The notes beneath the pieces were generated by a model. The model saw nothing but the letters and a program-made list of their open reading frames with translations, made no database searches and was not told the origin of the DNA. From Roseivirga sp. E12 (GTDB lineage: Bacteria > Bacteroidota > Bacteroidia > Cytophagales > Cyclobacteriaceae): a stretch of 64,000 nucleotides of DNA. The position numbers and the translations under genes are program-made. Positions 1 through 9,200 of the stretch are shown here, in pieces (positions within the stretch are counted from its first letter, which is position 1; every line of letters begins with the position of its first letter). The stretch spans positions 186,001 through 250,000 of the forward strand of contig NZ_JAGFMD010000006.1 of NCBI RefSeq assembly GCF_017592825.1, in the 5' to 3' direction.

Positions 1-520
1 CCACGATGAGCATAACAACATTGTCTCTAATCCGATAAGAGATAGCGAGAATAGCCAATAACACCAGTGCCGCACCAATGGATGCTGCAATTACGATTAA
101 CCAACTACCTCCTAATCCTAGTGAACGGATGGTGAAGGCAGTGGTGGCACTGCCAGCGGCCAACATAACTGCTGCTACACCCAAGCTTGCTCCTGCTGTG
201 ATTCCTAATACAGATGGTCCTGCCAATGGATTCCTAAAGAGTGTCTGCATTTGAAGGCCGCCAACAGACAAAGCTGCACCTGCCAACACTGCGGTGATCG
301 TTCTTGGTAGTCTGATCTTTAAGACAATCGCTTGCCATGCCTCATTTTCGACTGCACTTCCAGTAAGGATTTTTGCTACTTCCGTGATGGGTATGCGAAC
401 TGAACCTAGGCCTAAATCGAGCAAAATCAATAGAATGACTGCCACGATCAGAATGACCATGAGCCTCAAATTCGTCAAGCCTTTGCCTGATTGATTCAAT
501 ATAGTCTGGGAACTGGACAA
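1..520 (-). CDS. btuC: Cobalamin ABC transporter permease, FecCD family (partial, runs off left edge)
   Basis: Inner-membrane permease of a type II ABC importer, probably for vitamin B12. Only the N-terminal ~170 residues are in the window. Reading the minus strand gives a first hydrophobic helix, then the FecCD hallmark 'RLPRTITAVLAGAALSVGG', 'QMQTLFRNPLAGPSVLGI' and 'TAGASLGVA', followed by further membrane helices. It lies directly downstream of the binding-protein gene and the cobalamin riboswitch, which is why B12 is preferred over a siderophore. The start is uncertain. A TTG at 520 sits just after the upstream stop codon and gives a normal cytoplasmic N-terminus. The first ATG, at 460, would begin right at the membrane helix. 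Family assignment is firm; the substrate is inferred from context. Confidence 0.85.
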   Translation of the reverse strand, partial: MSSSQTILNQSGKGLTNLRLMVILIVAVILLILLDLGLGSVRIPITEVAKILTGSAVENEAWQAIVLKIRLPRTITAVLAGAALSVGGLQMQTLFRNPLAGPSVLGITAGASLGVAAVMLAAGSATTAFTIRSLGLGGSWLIVIAASIGAALVLLAILAISYRIRDNVVMLIV

Positions 521-524
521 GGGT

Positions 525-1730
525 TTATTTCAATCGGTTATAGTAAACCAACTCATGATTGGGCAATAACTCAGGATGAAAGACCTTGATGTTGTCTTTG
601 AGCACCAAATGCGGATTGACCACTGCTGATTCGTAGTAATCGTTGCCTCCACCTTCGGTATACCTACCATAGATATTATAGATATTTCTACTTTTAAAGG
701 ACTTGAAATCCGCGTATCGGCTATCGGCTTGAATAATCTCGTCCAATGTCTTCGCAGTACTCGGTACCATCCAAAAATCGGCTTTTAGTCCTTCGGCATA
801 AACAGTCTCAAAATCGAGTCTAAGACTTCCGGTATTCTCGCTGTTCTTCCAGGGGTATTCTACCTTGGCCAAATCGAGAATGTAATAGGCAAAGCTTTTG
901 CCCCCGGCTACAAACCAGGCATCTCCCTGGGCGATACCCGTAATAGTAGATGGCCCTTTCTTTACACTTGCCTCTACTAGTTGCAACACTTCATTGAACT
1001 CCTTTTCAATAGCCCCAAACCGCTCATTGACGAGTTCTTCTTTATTGACAAGGGCTGCCAATAATTTCATCCACTCGGCTCTACCTAAAAGTGTTTTCTC
1101 CTGCCAATCGGCATTGAGAAGGACGGGTATCCCAGCATTTTCTAATTCTTGATAGCTGTCGTTTTGTGAATTGGGATATCCAACACCCAGCAATAGCTCT
1201 ATACCCTCATTCACCGCCAACTCCGTGTTCAGGGTTCCGGAAGGCTCTAATTCCGTGATTTTTCCTTCCTCCACCAAAGCTCTTACATTCGGACTCGAAA
1301 CGTATTCTGCTCGTTCAATACCTTTCAGTACATCCAAAGCATCTAGTTTCTCAAACATGCCTAAGTGGGTGGTTGACATCGAGGCCAAACGCTGTGAAGG
1401 AATTGTAACAATTCGGTTTTCGGAGAACCCATCGGGAGAGGGAGTTCCTCTTTGCACCAGAGCAAACCTTACTGTATCTACAAAATCATTATAGTGCCTA
1501 AAAAGCTGGACTTCTTTCCAGTTTTTATGATAGATCAGATCAAAGCCGATGGCATGATCGATTGACGTTTTCTCTGAGAAATAGTCTTTGCTCGGGTCGA
1601 AACCTTCGTCAACAGCGTTTTTATTTTTGGAATCTTGACACCCCAGAAGAAGGGCGATCAGTAATGCGGGAAACCATGTCAGGGTGTAATCCGCCCTGCG
1701 ATGGGTAATATTGTTTCTCAGTCTTTTCAT
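525..1730 (-). CDS. btuF: ABC transporter substrate-binding lipoprotein, probable cobalamin binder
   Basis: 401 residues. The N-terminus has a basic start, a hydrophobic run and a lipobox (LLLGC, Cys about residue 31), so the mature protein should be a lipoprotein. The rest has the helical-backbone binding-protein pattern (class III, TroA/BtuF type): N-terminal lobe with 'TIPSQRLASMSTTHLGMFEK', a central segment with 'GVGYPN' and 'AGIPVLLNADWQEKTLLGRA' (binding lobe and start of the connecting helix), and a C-terminal lobe ending near 'NDYYESAVVNPHLVLKD'. It is 42 bases downstream of a clear cobalamin riboswitch and about 4 bases upstream of the FecCD permease, so one B12-repressed operon is expected. 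No btuB receptor gene is in view. A haem or siderophore binder would look similar; the riboswitch decides for B12. Confidence 0.8.
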   Translation of the reverse strand: MKRLRNNITHRRADYTLTWFPALLIALLLGCQDSKNKNAVDEGFDPSKDYFSEKTSIDHAIGFDLIYHKNWKEVQLFRHYNDFVDTVRFALVQRGTPSPDGFSENRIVTIPSQRLASMSTTHLGMFEKLDALDVLKGIERAEYVSSPNVRALVEEGKITELEPSGTLNTELAVNEGIELLLGVGYPNSQNDSYQELENAGIPVLLNADWQEKTLLGRAEWMKLLAALVNKEELVNERFGAIEKEFNEVLQLVEASVKKGPSTITGIAQGDAWFVAGGKSFAYYILDLAKVEYPWKNSENTGSLRLDFETVYAEGLKADFWMVPSTAKTLDEIIQADSRYADFKSFKSRNIYNIYGRYTEGGGNDYYESAVVNPHLVLKDNIKVFHPELLPNHELVYYNRLK

Positions 1731-1771
1731 ACCAGTAGCTTTTCCTCAGAAAGCGTCATAGTGATCAAAAA

Positions 1772-1950
1772 CAAAGGCAGGTCTTCTGACTTTCCCGGTT
1801 TTACTGAGCCTTCCCATCCCGACATAATTCGGGGCAGTGGCAAAATTCAGCAAACCTAAAAATGGGTTTACAGCAGCTGGGACTGTTCAGGATTTACACC
1901 TGATTCCCTATTAATCTCAGGGTTTTTACACCAAGAGAACCTTTGAACTG
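1772..1950 (-). promoter_or_regulatory. Cobalamin (AdoCbl-type) riboswitch
   Basis: Read on the minus strand, the leader contains the B12-box elements in the right order: GGTTCTCTTGG, GATTAATAGGGAATCAGGTG, AAATCCTGAACAGTCCC, a GCTGCTGTAA segment, GCCACTG, GGGAAGG and the 3' P3-type element AGTCAGAAGACCTGCC. It ends 42 bases before the start of the binding-protein gene, which fits control of translation or early termination when B12 is plentiful. An arm between GCCACTG and GGGAAGG forms a CCCGA...TCGGG hairpin (1818-1833). The boundaries are approximate by about 10 bases. Confidence 0.93.
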
Positions 1951-2015
1951 CCGGTAAAGGTATGAAAAGTTTGTGGATTGCATGCAGCCTCCCGACCTGA
2001 TCGGCTTGGTTATGC

Positions 2016-2900
2016 CTAATAACTTATGGTTGCTCCGAGTGCATAAACCAGAGAGGTTATTCCTCTTTCTTTCCGGGGTACCCAGTCTCCATAACTGCCA
2101 AACCTAATAAATTGTACTCTTTTCAACCCTGACGGCTTACTTTGTCTAGCGTAGATCGTGAAGTTATTTGATTTACTTTTCAAGCTCACATCTAAAAACT
2201 CAATTGAAATAAAAAAATCACCTTCAATCATTACACCCTGATCCTGAAGATCAATTTTTACAAAACCAGTTTTCCGACCTATGTTTTCAACAACATTTCT
2301 TTTAAGTAGCTCTTCTCCCGGTTCTCCACTCCTTTCGTTTATATCAAAGACTCTGACCCTAACGAACAAAGAATCTACATCATTTATGTAGATACCTATC
2401 TGTACACTTGCCAAAGCAGCAGGATAATCTTTCAAGCTAATTCTCCTCGCAATTTGTGCTCCTTTATAGAACTTTGGCGTATGCATCCTTATGTTAGTTT
2501 TTTTTCGATCACCATAAGTTTTGTATTTCCGTTTTCCGTCAGCCATCACAACGAAATCATCCAGTTGAATAACTTCTTGAGAAAGTCTCACCTCTAGTTC
2601 TTCATCGAAACTAATATCACTTATACTCAACCCTTCTTCCAGATAGCCTACTGAGGAAAAGAACAGGGTGTCACTTCTAAGGCTCGAGGGTACAGTCAGC
2701 TTGAAAAAACCGTTCCGGTCTGAGACTGTCCCAATGTTCTTACCTTTTAATCCAATATTGACATAGGACAATGGTTCTTCACTGGAATCATCGAATACAC
2801 GCCCCATAATTAATATATCCTGAGCTTGACTCAGATGACAGACAAAGAATAGAGAAAATGTTGTGAGCATTCGAAAAGTATGGCTGATTGAAATTGACAT
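2016..2900 (-). CDS. Secreted carboxypeptidase-regulatory-like domain protein
   Basis: 294 residues from the ATG at 2900; a reading from 2942 is possible but would put extra polar residues before the signal peptide. The signal peptide ends near 'HLSQAQ'. Next comes a CarboxypepD_reg-like beta-sandwich of about 80 residues ('DSSEEPLSYVNIGLKGKNIG', 'VSDRNGFFKL', 'SSVGY'), the domain found at the N-terminus of SusC/TonB-dependent proteins. The remaining ~180 residues resemble no family I can name, but alternate like a beta-rich extracellular domain. No membrane barrel follows, so this is not a TonB receptor. It is downstream of the hydrolase gene on the same strand. Role unknown; probably periplasmic or surface-exposed. 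Confidence 0.75.
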   Translation of the reverse strand: MSISISHTFRMLTTFSLFFVCHLSQAQDILIMGRVFDDSSEEPLSYVNIGLKGKNIGTVSDRNGFFKLTVPSSLRSDTLFFSSVGYLEEGLSISDISFDEELEVRLSQEVIQLDDFVVMADGKRKYKTYGDRKKTNIRMHTPKFYKGAQIARRISLKDYPAALASVQIGIYINDVDSLFVRVRVFDINERSGEPGEELLKRNVVENIGRKTGFVKIDLQDQGVMIEGDFFISIEFLDVSLKSKSNNFTIYARQSKPSGLKRVQFIRFGSYGDWVPRKERGITSLVYALGATISY

Positions 2901-2969
2901 ACTTCCACAACGTATAACTTCCGCATCACATCTGCCTGCCAAAAAAATTCACATATTCATGTGATGACG

Positions 2970-4097
2970 TCACTTTAAGTTCCTTAGAAACGCATTAATG
3001 GCATTCCAATACTCTTCACCACCTTCTTGACCTTCCCATAAGGCTCGTGAGCCATGGTATCCATCTCCTTTTGGCACAAATTGGCTTTGTGCATTGGAGA
3101 GTTTACCTGCATCAACTAGTCCAGCTAACACTTCGGCCTCTTCCTTGGAAGACGTTACTAAGAATGGCTTTCTTAATGACTTAAATACCGTTGAGAGTGA
3201 CGGTTTCCTTTCTCCGAAGTAATCACCAGGGCTGAATGAAATGATAGCACTGACTTTGTCACTTTTGTCTCCAATGAATAACGCTAGGCTAGATGAATAG
3301 GAGCTGCCCCAAAGGATCACTTCTCTACCATACTTCTCGTAAAGAAAATCAACTGCCGCCTGAATGTCTTGTTCGGCATCCAAGAATCCGGTTTCGAGAC
3401 CATCGGCTTTTGCTCTTTCGAAAGTGGCGTTATTTTGGCCTCCAAAACTACCTCCAGATCGCTGGTCCAAAGCCATGACATTGAAGCCCATTTCATTCAA
3501 TTTAGGAGCTATATCGGCATACTCATATTTATTATACCCTGCCTGATGACAAAGTAATATCACGGGTCTATCAGAGCCTACGTCATACAGATTAGCATCA
3601 ATTTCCAAGCCGTCATTAGCTTTGAAGCCCACTTGTTTGTAAGTGTACTTTTCTGCGAGTGGGCCAGGAGTCGGTGTCTGCTTTTGTCGGGCAAGGGCGG
3701 CTTGAGCTTCGGCCTGTTCTCTTAAGAGGTTATCTATTAATTCAAGTTTAGTGATCTTACCTTCCTGATCAAAAAGTAACTTAGATGAGCGATCACCGAG
3801 GCCATCAAAATTATATTTGACGCTTGCCTCTCCCTCTTTTTGACTTACAATGTCCAGACTATTGAGTTTAGGTAGATTATTAAATACCTGACCCAAAATC
3901 TGAATTGTAACACCTGCCGGATATGTTCCAAAAGACAGGCTTTCGCTTACATAAGGCTTTATTGCTTCGCTATTCTTAGCACCAAAACTAAGTTTCAATG
4001 CTTCAACTTGTTTTGAATAATCTACCTGAGCATAACTCGCCACAATTGACATGCAAATGATAGCTACTGAGTATATGGTTTTCATTATGTATTTCAT
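2970..4097 (-). CDS. Secreted alpha/beta hydrolase, dienelactone-hydrolase-like
   Basis: 375 residues with a signal peptide ending near 'ASYAQ' (the start could equally be the second Met, at 4085). The first ~100 residues look like the small cone-shaped domain (DUF3887-like) often placed before secreted hydrolases. The hydrolase domain starts near residue 155: 'PVILLCHQAGYNKYEY' (oxyanion region), 'VMALDQRSGGSFGG', nucleophile elbow 'LWGSSYSSSLAL' around residue 270, and the likely catalytic His in 'GDGYHGSRALW' near the end. The elbow reads G-S-S-Y-S rather than the textbook GxSxG. The substrate cannot be told from sequence. A 58-residue membrane ORF ends one base upstream, so the two are probably co-transcribed. 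Confidence 0.82.
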   Translation of the reverse strand: MKYIMKTIYSVAIICMSIVASYAQVDYSKQVEALKLSFGAKNSEAIKPYVSESLSFGTYPAGVTIQILGQVFNNLPKLNSLDIVSQKEGEASVKYNFDGLGDRSSKLLFDQEGKITKLELIDNLLREQAEAQAALARQKQTPTPGPLAEKYTYKQVGFKANDGLEIDANLYDVGSDRPVILLCHQAGYNKYEYADIAPKLNEMGFNVMALDQRSGGSFGGQNNATFERAKADGLETGFLDAEQDIQAAVDFLYEKYGREVILWGSSYSSSLALFIGDKSDKVSAIISFSPGDYFGERKPSLSTVFKSLRKPFLVTSSKEEAEVLAGLVDAGKLSNAQSQFVPKGDGYHGSRALWEGQEGGEEYWNAINAFLRNLK

Positions 4098-4098
4098 A

Positions 4099-4275
4099 TC
4101 AAGTAATTTTTGTCCTTTTTCTCCAATGGATAATTTTCTTTGTGAGAATCATTACTATACCAACCATCGTGACTATATCTCCCACAAGCGGATAGTTTGT
4201 AAATGATATCTGTCCAACAAATGAGAGTGTAATACCTATATAGCAAATACCTCTTTCCGTTCCAGCGTTCCACAT
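4099..4275 (-). CDS. Possible small membrane protein, 58 residues
   Basis: An ATG at 4275 opens a 58-codon frame that stops one base before the start of the hydrolase gene. The predicted peptide begins MWNAGTERGICYIG, has two hydrophobic stretches (about residues 10-22 and 32-45) separated by a short loop, and ends in a strongly basic tail (KKIIHWRKRTKIT). That topology, and the near-contact with the next gene, suggest a real small inner-membrane protein translated from the hydrolase mRNA. I recognise no family. It could also be the eroded remnant of a longer gene, since 55 bases separate it from the stop of the upstream gene. Confidence 0.42.
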   Translation of the reverse strand: MWNAGTERGICYIGITLSFVGQISFTNYPLVGDIVTMVGIVMILTKKIIHWRKRTKIT

Positions 4276-4330
4276 AATTCTACTGTTTATATGGTTAGTG
4301 GAGAAGAGACATGCAGAATTACACTTTGGA

Positions 4331-5005
4331 TCAAATAATTTCGGAATCCTCAGTCTCCATCGCTTCTAGCTCATTCAAACGATCGTCAAGGGCTTTGACA
4401 AAGCGTCCGAATTTTCTGTTCATCATAAATTTTGCTAAGTAGTAAAATCCATATACCAAAGCCACTGCGGCCAACAGAAGGTAAAGGAGTCTCAAATCGA
4501 AAGCAAATGGCTCCTTATTATAAACCTGGACAGCGATAATTAAGATCATCACCAGTGGTGTTACAATTGTATCGCTCAATACACCCGCACCGATTATTTT
4601 TTGAAAAATACCTCGCGTTTGGGTCAGCGATGCCTTCAAAGGTTGTGCTGCTTCGACCAGTTGTCGCACTTGTCTGTGCCTAATTCTTGTATGTATGGAA
4701 ATCACTCCTACAGCTACTCCCATTATGATAAGGGTAATTCCATAGGCCAAACCAGTTGGCACAAAGTCTCCCAGATCTAAATCTGCTGGCGGTTTAAATA
4801 CAATGAAACACCCCATCACAAGTCCAAAAACACTGAAGATCGTAGTCATCAATATTTTGTTCTTGAGCTCCTTCTGAACATCAGCTATGGCCGCATGCGA
4901 TTTCTTTTTGAGCATTGTCCTCAAATCTTCATCGCTCACCCAATAACCCGATTTCTCTCGGTCACTGGCCTTTTTCCATATGGCTTTTAGGTCGTTGACT
5001 TCCAT
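4331..5005 (-). CDS. Four-helix membrane protein coupled to ECF sigma factor (possible anti-sigma factor)
   Basis: 224 residues. A ~45-residue cytosolic N-terminus ('MEVNDLKAIWKKASDREK') is followed by four hydrophobic segments (about residues 48-68, 85-105, 138-160 and 168-190) and an acidic C-terminal tail. The gene starts one base after the stop of the sigma-factor gene, so the two are translationally coupled. In Bacteroidota such sigma/membrane-protein pairs are usually regulator and anti-sigma partner. No zinc-binding anti-sigma motif (HxxxCxxC) is present, so the anti-sigma role is inferred from context only. Confidence 0.7.
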   Translation of the reverse strand: MEVNDLKAIWKKASDREKSGYWVSDEDLRTMLKKKSHAAIADVQKELKNKILMTTIFSVFGLVMGCFIVFKPPADLDLGDFVPTGLAYGITLIIMGVAVGVISIHTRIRHRQVRQLVEAAQPLKASLTQTRGIFQKIIGAGVLSDTIVTPLVMILIIAVQVYNKEPFAFDLRLLYLLLAAVALVYGFYYLAKFMMNRKFGRFVKALDDRLNELEAMETEDSEII

Positions 5006-5006
5006 C

Positions 5007-5537
5007 CTATTGAGTGTTTAAGATCCTTTTGAGTTTTTCTTTGCTCCGGTTCATTCTAACTCGGACATAATTCTGAGATATCCCTATAATCTCAGCAATC
5101 TCTTCATTGTCCCTATCTTCCAGATAGAGCATAATTATCGCCTTTTCGATATCATTTAGTTGGCTAATGGCTGCATAGAGCTGCTTTAAGTCCTCTTCGT
5201 AATTATCATCCTGTATGGTATCAGAAAGATTCTTTACCTCATCGGAGAGGTGCGTTTGACTTGGCTTTTTGCGCTCCTTCCTTACATACTGCAAAGCAAC
5301 GTTCAGACTTACACGATACATCCAAGTAGAAAACTTCGCCTTTCCTTGAAAGGATCCAAATGACTTCCAAAGTTGAATCAGGATCTCTTGAAAAAGATCT
5401 TTACGGTGCTCTCTATCATCACAATAGATATTGCACACCTTGTGAATGATTCCCTGAGATTCAGTAACCATTTCAACAAACCTACCTTCGGTATTTGCTT
5501 CGATCAAAGACTTAGAACTATCAAATTTGTACTTCAA
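5007..5537 (-). CDS. ECF-type RNA polymerase sigma factor
   Basis: 176 residues, normal length for a group 4 sigma factor. Region 2 lies at about residues 29-95, with 'DREHRKDLFQEILIQLWKSF' and the -10-binding 'FSTWMYRVSLNVALQYVRK'. Region 4 lies at about 118-173, with helix-turn-helix 'EEIAEIIGISQNYVRVRMNR'. Regions 1 and 3 are absent, as expected. It heads a two-gene operon with the membrane protein that follows. Targets are unknown. It reads away from the FKBP isomerase gene across an 81-base shared promoter region. Confidence 0.93.
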   Translation of the reverse strand: MKYKFDSSKSLIEANTEGRFVEMVTESQGIIHKVCNIYCDDREHRKDLFQEILIQLWKSFGSFQGKAKFSTWMYRVSLNVALQYVRKERKKPSQTHLSDEVKNLSDTIQDDNYEEDLKQLYAAISQLNDIEKAIIMLYLEDRDNEEIAEIIGISQNYVRVRMNRSKEKLKRILNTQ

Positions 5538-5618
5538 TGTAGTTAGTTACAATCAGTTGTCAAGAATTACACTTTTGCGTATAAAACTTCAGTCTAGGAT
5601 TACTAATTTCAGATTCCT

Positions 5619-6275
5619 ATGCGGTTATTCATCTCTAGTATTGCCTTTGTAGCGCTGATAATATCGGGCTCTAACACTGTTCTTGCACAAAAAGTGACTG
5701 AACGGCATGAAAATGGTAACAAGAAATATCAAGGTAAAACCAAGGATGGAATCAAAGTCGGCAAGCATATTTTCTGGTTCGAAAATGGAGAAAAACAGCG
5801 CGAGGAGACTTATAATGACAAGGGCATTCATGTAAGATTAAAGGTTTGGGACGAAACCGGAAACCTAACCGAAGATTCCAACCCAGAAGAAGCATTCGAA
5901 AAACTAAGAAACCAGCAATTCAAAGACTTTAAATGGGTCAACGGACAGAGTGGTATTCGCTATATGAAACTCAAGGGTCGTTCAGACCTTTATCAGCCTT
6001 TGATAGGCCGAACAGAGATGACTCTGCATTATGCTACATACCTCTTTAACGGCAAAGAATTAGACAGCTCGTTTCGGAGGAAGAAACCAATTAAGCTAAA
6101 TCTCTTCCGCAACAACTTCATCGATGGATTTATTAAAGGTTTGGGCTTTTTTGAAAAGGGAGACAATGGTTACATCATTATTCCATCCTACCTAGCTTAT
6201 GGTGAAGAAGGAGGCAGAAATGTTCCTCCCAACTCGGTCTTGGTTTTCCAAGTAATGGTGCTTGATGTCAAATAG
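5619..6275 (+). CDS. Secreted FKBP-type peptidyl-prolyl isomerase with MORN-like N-terminal repeats
   Basis: 218 residues. The signal peptide ends near 'NTVLAQ'. Residues ~28-75 form two MORN-variant repeats ('NGNKKYQGKTKDGIKVGKH', 'ENGEKQREETYNDKG'), of the kind seen in Bacteroidota surface proteins. Residues ~105-218 are an FKBP domain: 'LHYATYLFNGKELDSSF', 'FIDGFIKGL', 'IIIPSYLAYGEEGG' and 'VPPNSVLVFQVMVLDV'. It should catalyse prolyl cis-trans isomerisation and help fold exported proteins in the periplasm or outer membrane. It ends 14 bases from the convergent giant surface-protein gene. The family is certain; the joint role of the repeat segment is unknown. Confidence 0.88.
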   Translation: MRLFISSIAFVALIISGSNTVLAQKVTERHENGNKKYQGKTKDGIKVGKHIFWFENGEKQREETYNDKGIHVRLKVWDETGNLTEDSNPEEAFEKLRNQQFKDFKWVNGQSGIRYMKLKGRSDLYQPLIGRTEMTLHYATYLFNGKELDSSFRRKKPIKLNLFRNNFIDGFIKGLGFFEKGDNGYIIIPSYLAYGEEGGRNVPPNSVLVFQVMVLDVK

Positions 6276-6289
6276 GCTAATTAGCGACT

Positions 6290-9200
6290 CTACTTCTTGA
6301 TCACCTTAAACCGATCAACCTTTTCTTCAGTAGTAATCAACAGAATGTAAATGCCATCAGCGGAAGATTTCAACCGCTGTCTTACCCAGTCGACTCCATC
6401 TTCAATACTCAACACCTCCTGATATGTATTGCGCCCTCTTGCATCAATAATTTGGAAAAGGTACTTCCCAAATCGATCAACAGAAGGGTCAATTAGTGTT
6501 AATTCGAAATCGTCACCATTGGTAGGGTTGGGAAAGAATTTCCAACTTGGGGTTCGAAGTTTTGGGGCACGGTCGACAGCTACGGAGATAATAGGGCTGT
6601 ACTCGAAACTTCCGGAAAAATCCACCTGTTTCAGTCGGTAAAACAAGTTGCCAGCCATGTCCGGTACTTGATCATCCACAAACGAGTAGTTGATCAATAC
6701 GTCAGAATCTCCATTACCCGCAACAAAGTCTAAATCGGTGAAATCTGCTCCATTAATTGATCTTTGGACTACAAAATGATTGTTATCTGTCTCTGCAGCA
6801 GTCTGCCAATTTAGCTCTACATTCCTTGAATTATTCAGCTCTCCGGTAAAAGAAACCAGGGTGACTGGCAAAGGAGAAATGTTATTAGTTACCGCCATGT
6901 AAACACGACTAGTCCCTGTAAGGGTGATTGTTCTTTCTCTGAAGTAAGGATCACTACCGCTTTTAGTGGCAATGTTACTTCCAACATCCCAGAAACGATC
7001 CATTGATGGTAGGTTGGTATCATAAATACTGATCCCAACATCATCTCCAAGTGTATCGTCCTCATCGGTGCCATCCCAAGTAATTCTTACAGTCACAGTT
7101 ACAGGCGCAGTACCCGACCTCAACCTAATGCGCCATTGGCTTCTAACCACATCATCAGTGATTAAGCCGGAAGAGGTTGTAGGATTCGTATAAGGACCAC
7201 TTCTTGCCCTCAAAGTATATCTAGCCCCAGAACAACCTGAGGAGCAACTTACTACAACAGGTCTATATGGGTTATAACCTAAGGGAATCGTGAGTGGGTC
7301 ATTACCGGTTAAGAAAAAATCAACCCCAATTTCATCATCTGTATCGTTATCATTTAAATCTAGGTCTGTATCGATGTAGCTTGTAGCACTGCCTCCGACA
7401 ATATTAATTGCACTTCCATCAAAACCGAGTGTTACGGTTGTGCTTGCCGCTATTCTGATGAATCCTTCAGTGAGTGTTAGGTTATCTCTAATGGTAAAGT
7501 TCTCTTCAAAGTCCACTGTTCCAGAGGCAGTTCTATTGATCGTGAAGTCGCCTAGAGTTTCTCCACCAGTAGTAAAGTCTATAGTTCCTAAAGCGCCTGT
7601 TCCACCTACTGAGATATCGGAGGTACTGCTACCAGTGATCGTTCCGGCCCCGGTAATCGTTCCATTCAAGGTGAGTAAGTTTGAGCCAATAGATAGGTCA
7701 CCTGCGGATATATTCAAAATTCCTCCAACCGTAAGAGCGCCATCCATTGATTTAGTTCCGCTACCACCGACTCCCATATTATTATAGTCCGTTCTAGCCG
7801 TTACTGTCTGCGCCCCTGCTGCGTCATATGTAATGCTAGATGCCGCACCAATTGTGACACTACTTAGTGTATTGGCAAAAGCAGTTGCCGCACCACCAGA
7901 TAATCCATTGGCATTGGACGTGGTCAAGGATCCATTAATCACAGCACTACCCGTTCCGCTTATGACGCTTGCATTCATGTCCAAAGTATTAGAAGCATCC
8001 TGTGTTAGCGTACCATTGACTGTAATGTTATTCTGTACAACCACTGTGGCAGACGTATTGGAAATGGTCAGGTTGTTAAAAGTGCTTGAGCCTGAAGAAG
8101 TGATAATATTTTGTGCACCTGTTCCACTTATAATGAAAGTTCCGTTAGTGGCGTTGAAGGTTGCCCCTGTATTGTTGAAGTCTCCCCTTAAATTGGTGGT
8201 AGTATTATTTGTTTGATTGACTGTGCCAGCCGATAAATCCCAGTCACCGGTTATATCCAAATCCACATTTGCGAGATTCTTGGCACTCGTTCCGGTGAAA
8301 ATCAATGCACTAAAACCGTCAGGGGTATTAATCAATGTCCCATCATTAGTATCACCTGTATAATTAACTGTTCCGGTAAACCCAGAGATGTCAGCTGATG
8401 GAAAGCTAAAGTTATTACTTGCTGTTGCTTCCAGCGTGAGCTCTCCCGATCCGGTAATATCTCCGAAGGTATGACTGAGTGTAGAAACTAGATTTAAGGT
8501 GCCCTCAAGGACAAGCGCAAATGTACTTCTGGAGTTAGCCGTAATGGTAACTTCATGCCCTGACCTTATAGTCACGTTATTTCCCGCGGGCGCTGTAGAG
8601 GGTAATGGAGCACTGTCGGTTCCATCACTATTAAAAGTCCATGTACCCGCGGTTTCCCAATTGCCTCCTCCAGAGCCTGCTGTGGCGTTTCTGCTATAGT
8701 AGGTTTGAGGTGTTCCGAATTCTGCGGTTTCTCCGGCAGTAAAATCACCCGTCACAAAGCTGACTCCCGTATAGGTAATTGTATTATTAGTGTCATTGAC
8801 TCGTCTAGTAATACCAACATCAAATTCATCTCCGCCATTAGGTGTCCATGCGCCACCTACCACACGACCAGCAAAATAAGAGCCTTCAGCTCCTTGTACA
8901 TCAGTCTCGACATAGTTAAATATGAGTGTAGAGGTCACTCCAGAAAGGCCCGTACTACTCAGTCGATAGTAATATAGCAGCTCAGTCGCACCAGCATCTG
9001 TGGTCAATGGATGGGCTTCATTAAACAAAGCGAGAGTCACCGATCCGGTGGCAGAATTTGCAGTTAAATTGACGGTTACCGGTGTATAATCGGTGCTTAT
9101 GCCTACCGGAAATGTGAAGTTGCTAGCACTGGCCGGATAGTTCTTAGTGATGTTATTATTAGATGACGTGCGGATCATTTTGGTTCCTGAAAAACCTGAA

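Noticed and set aside
294-494. 66-codon plus-strand frame
   Set aside because: Lies antisense within the FecCD permease gene, whose protein motifs are clear.
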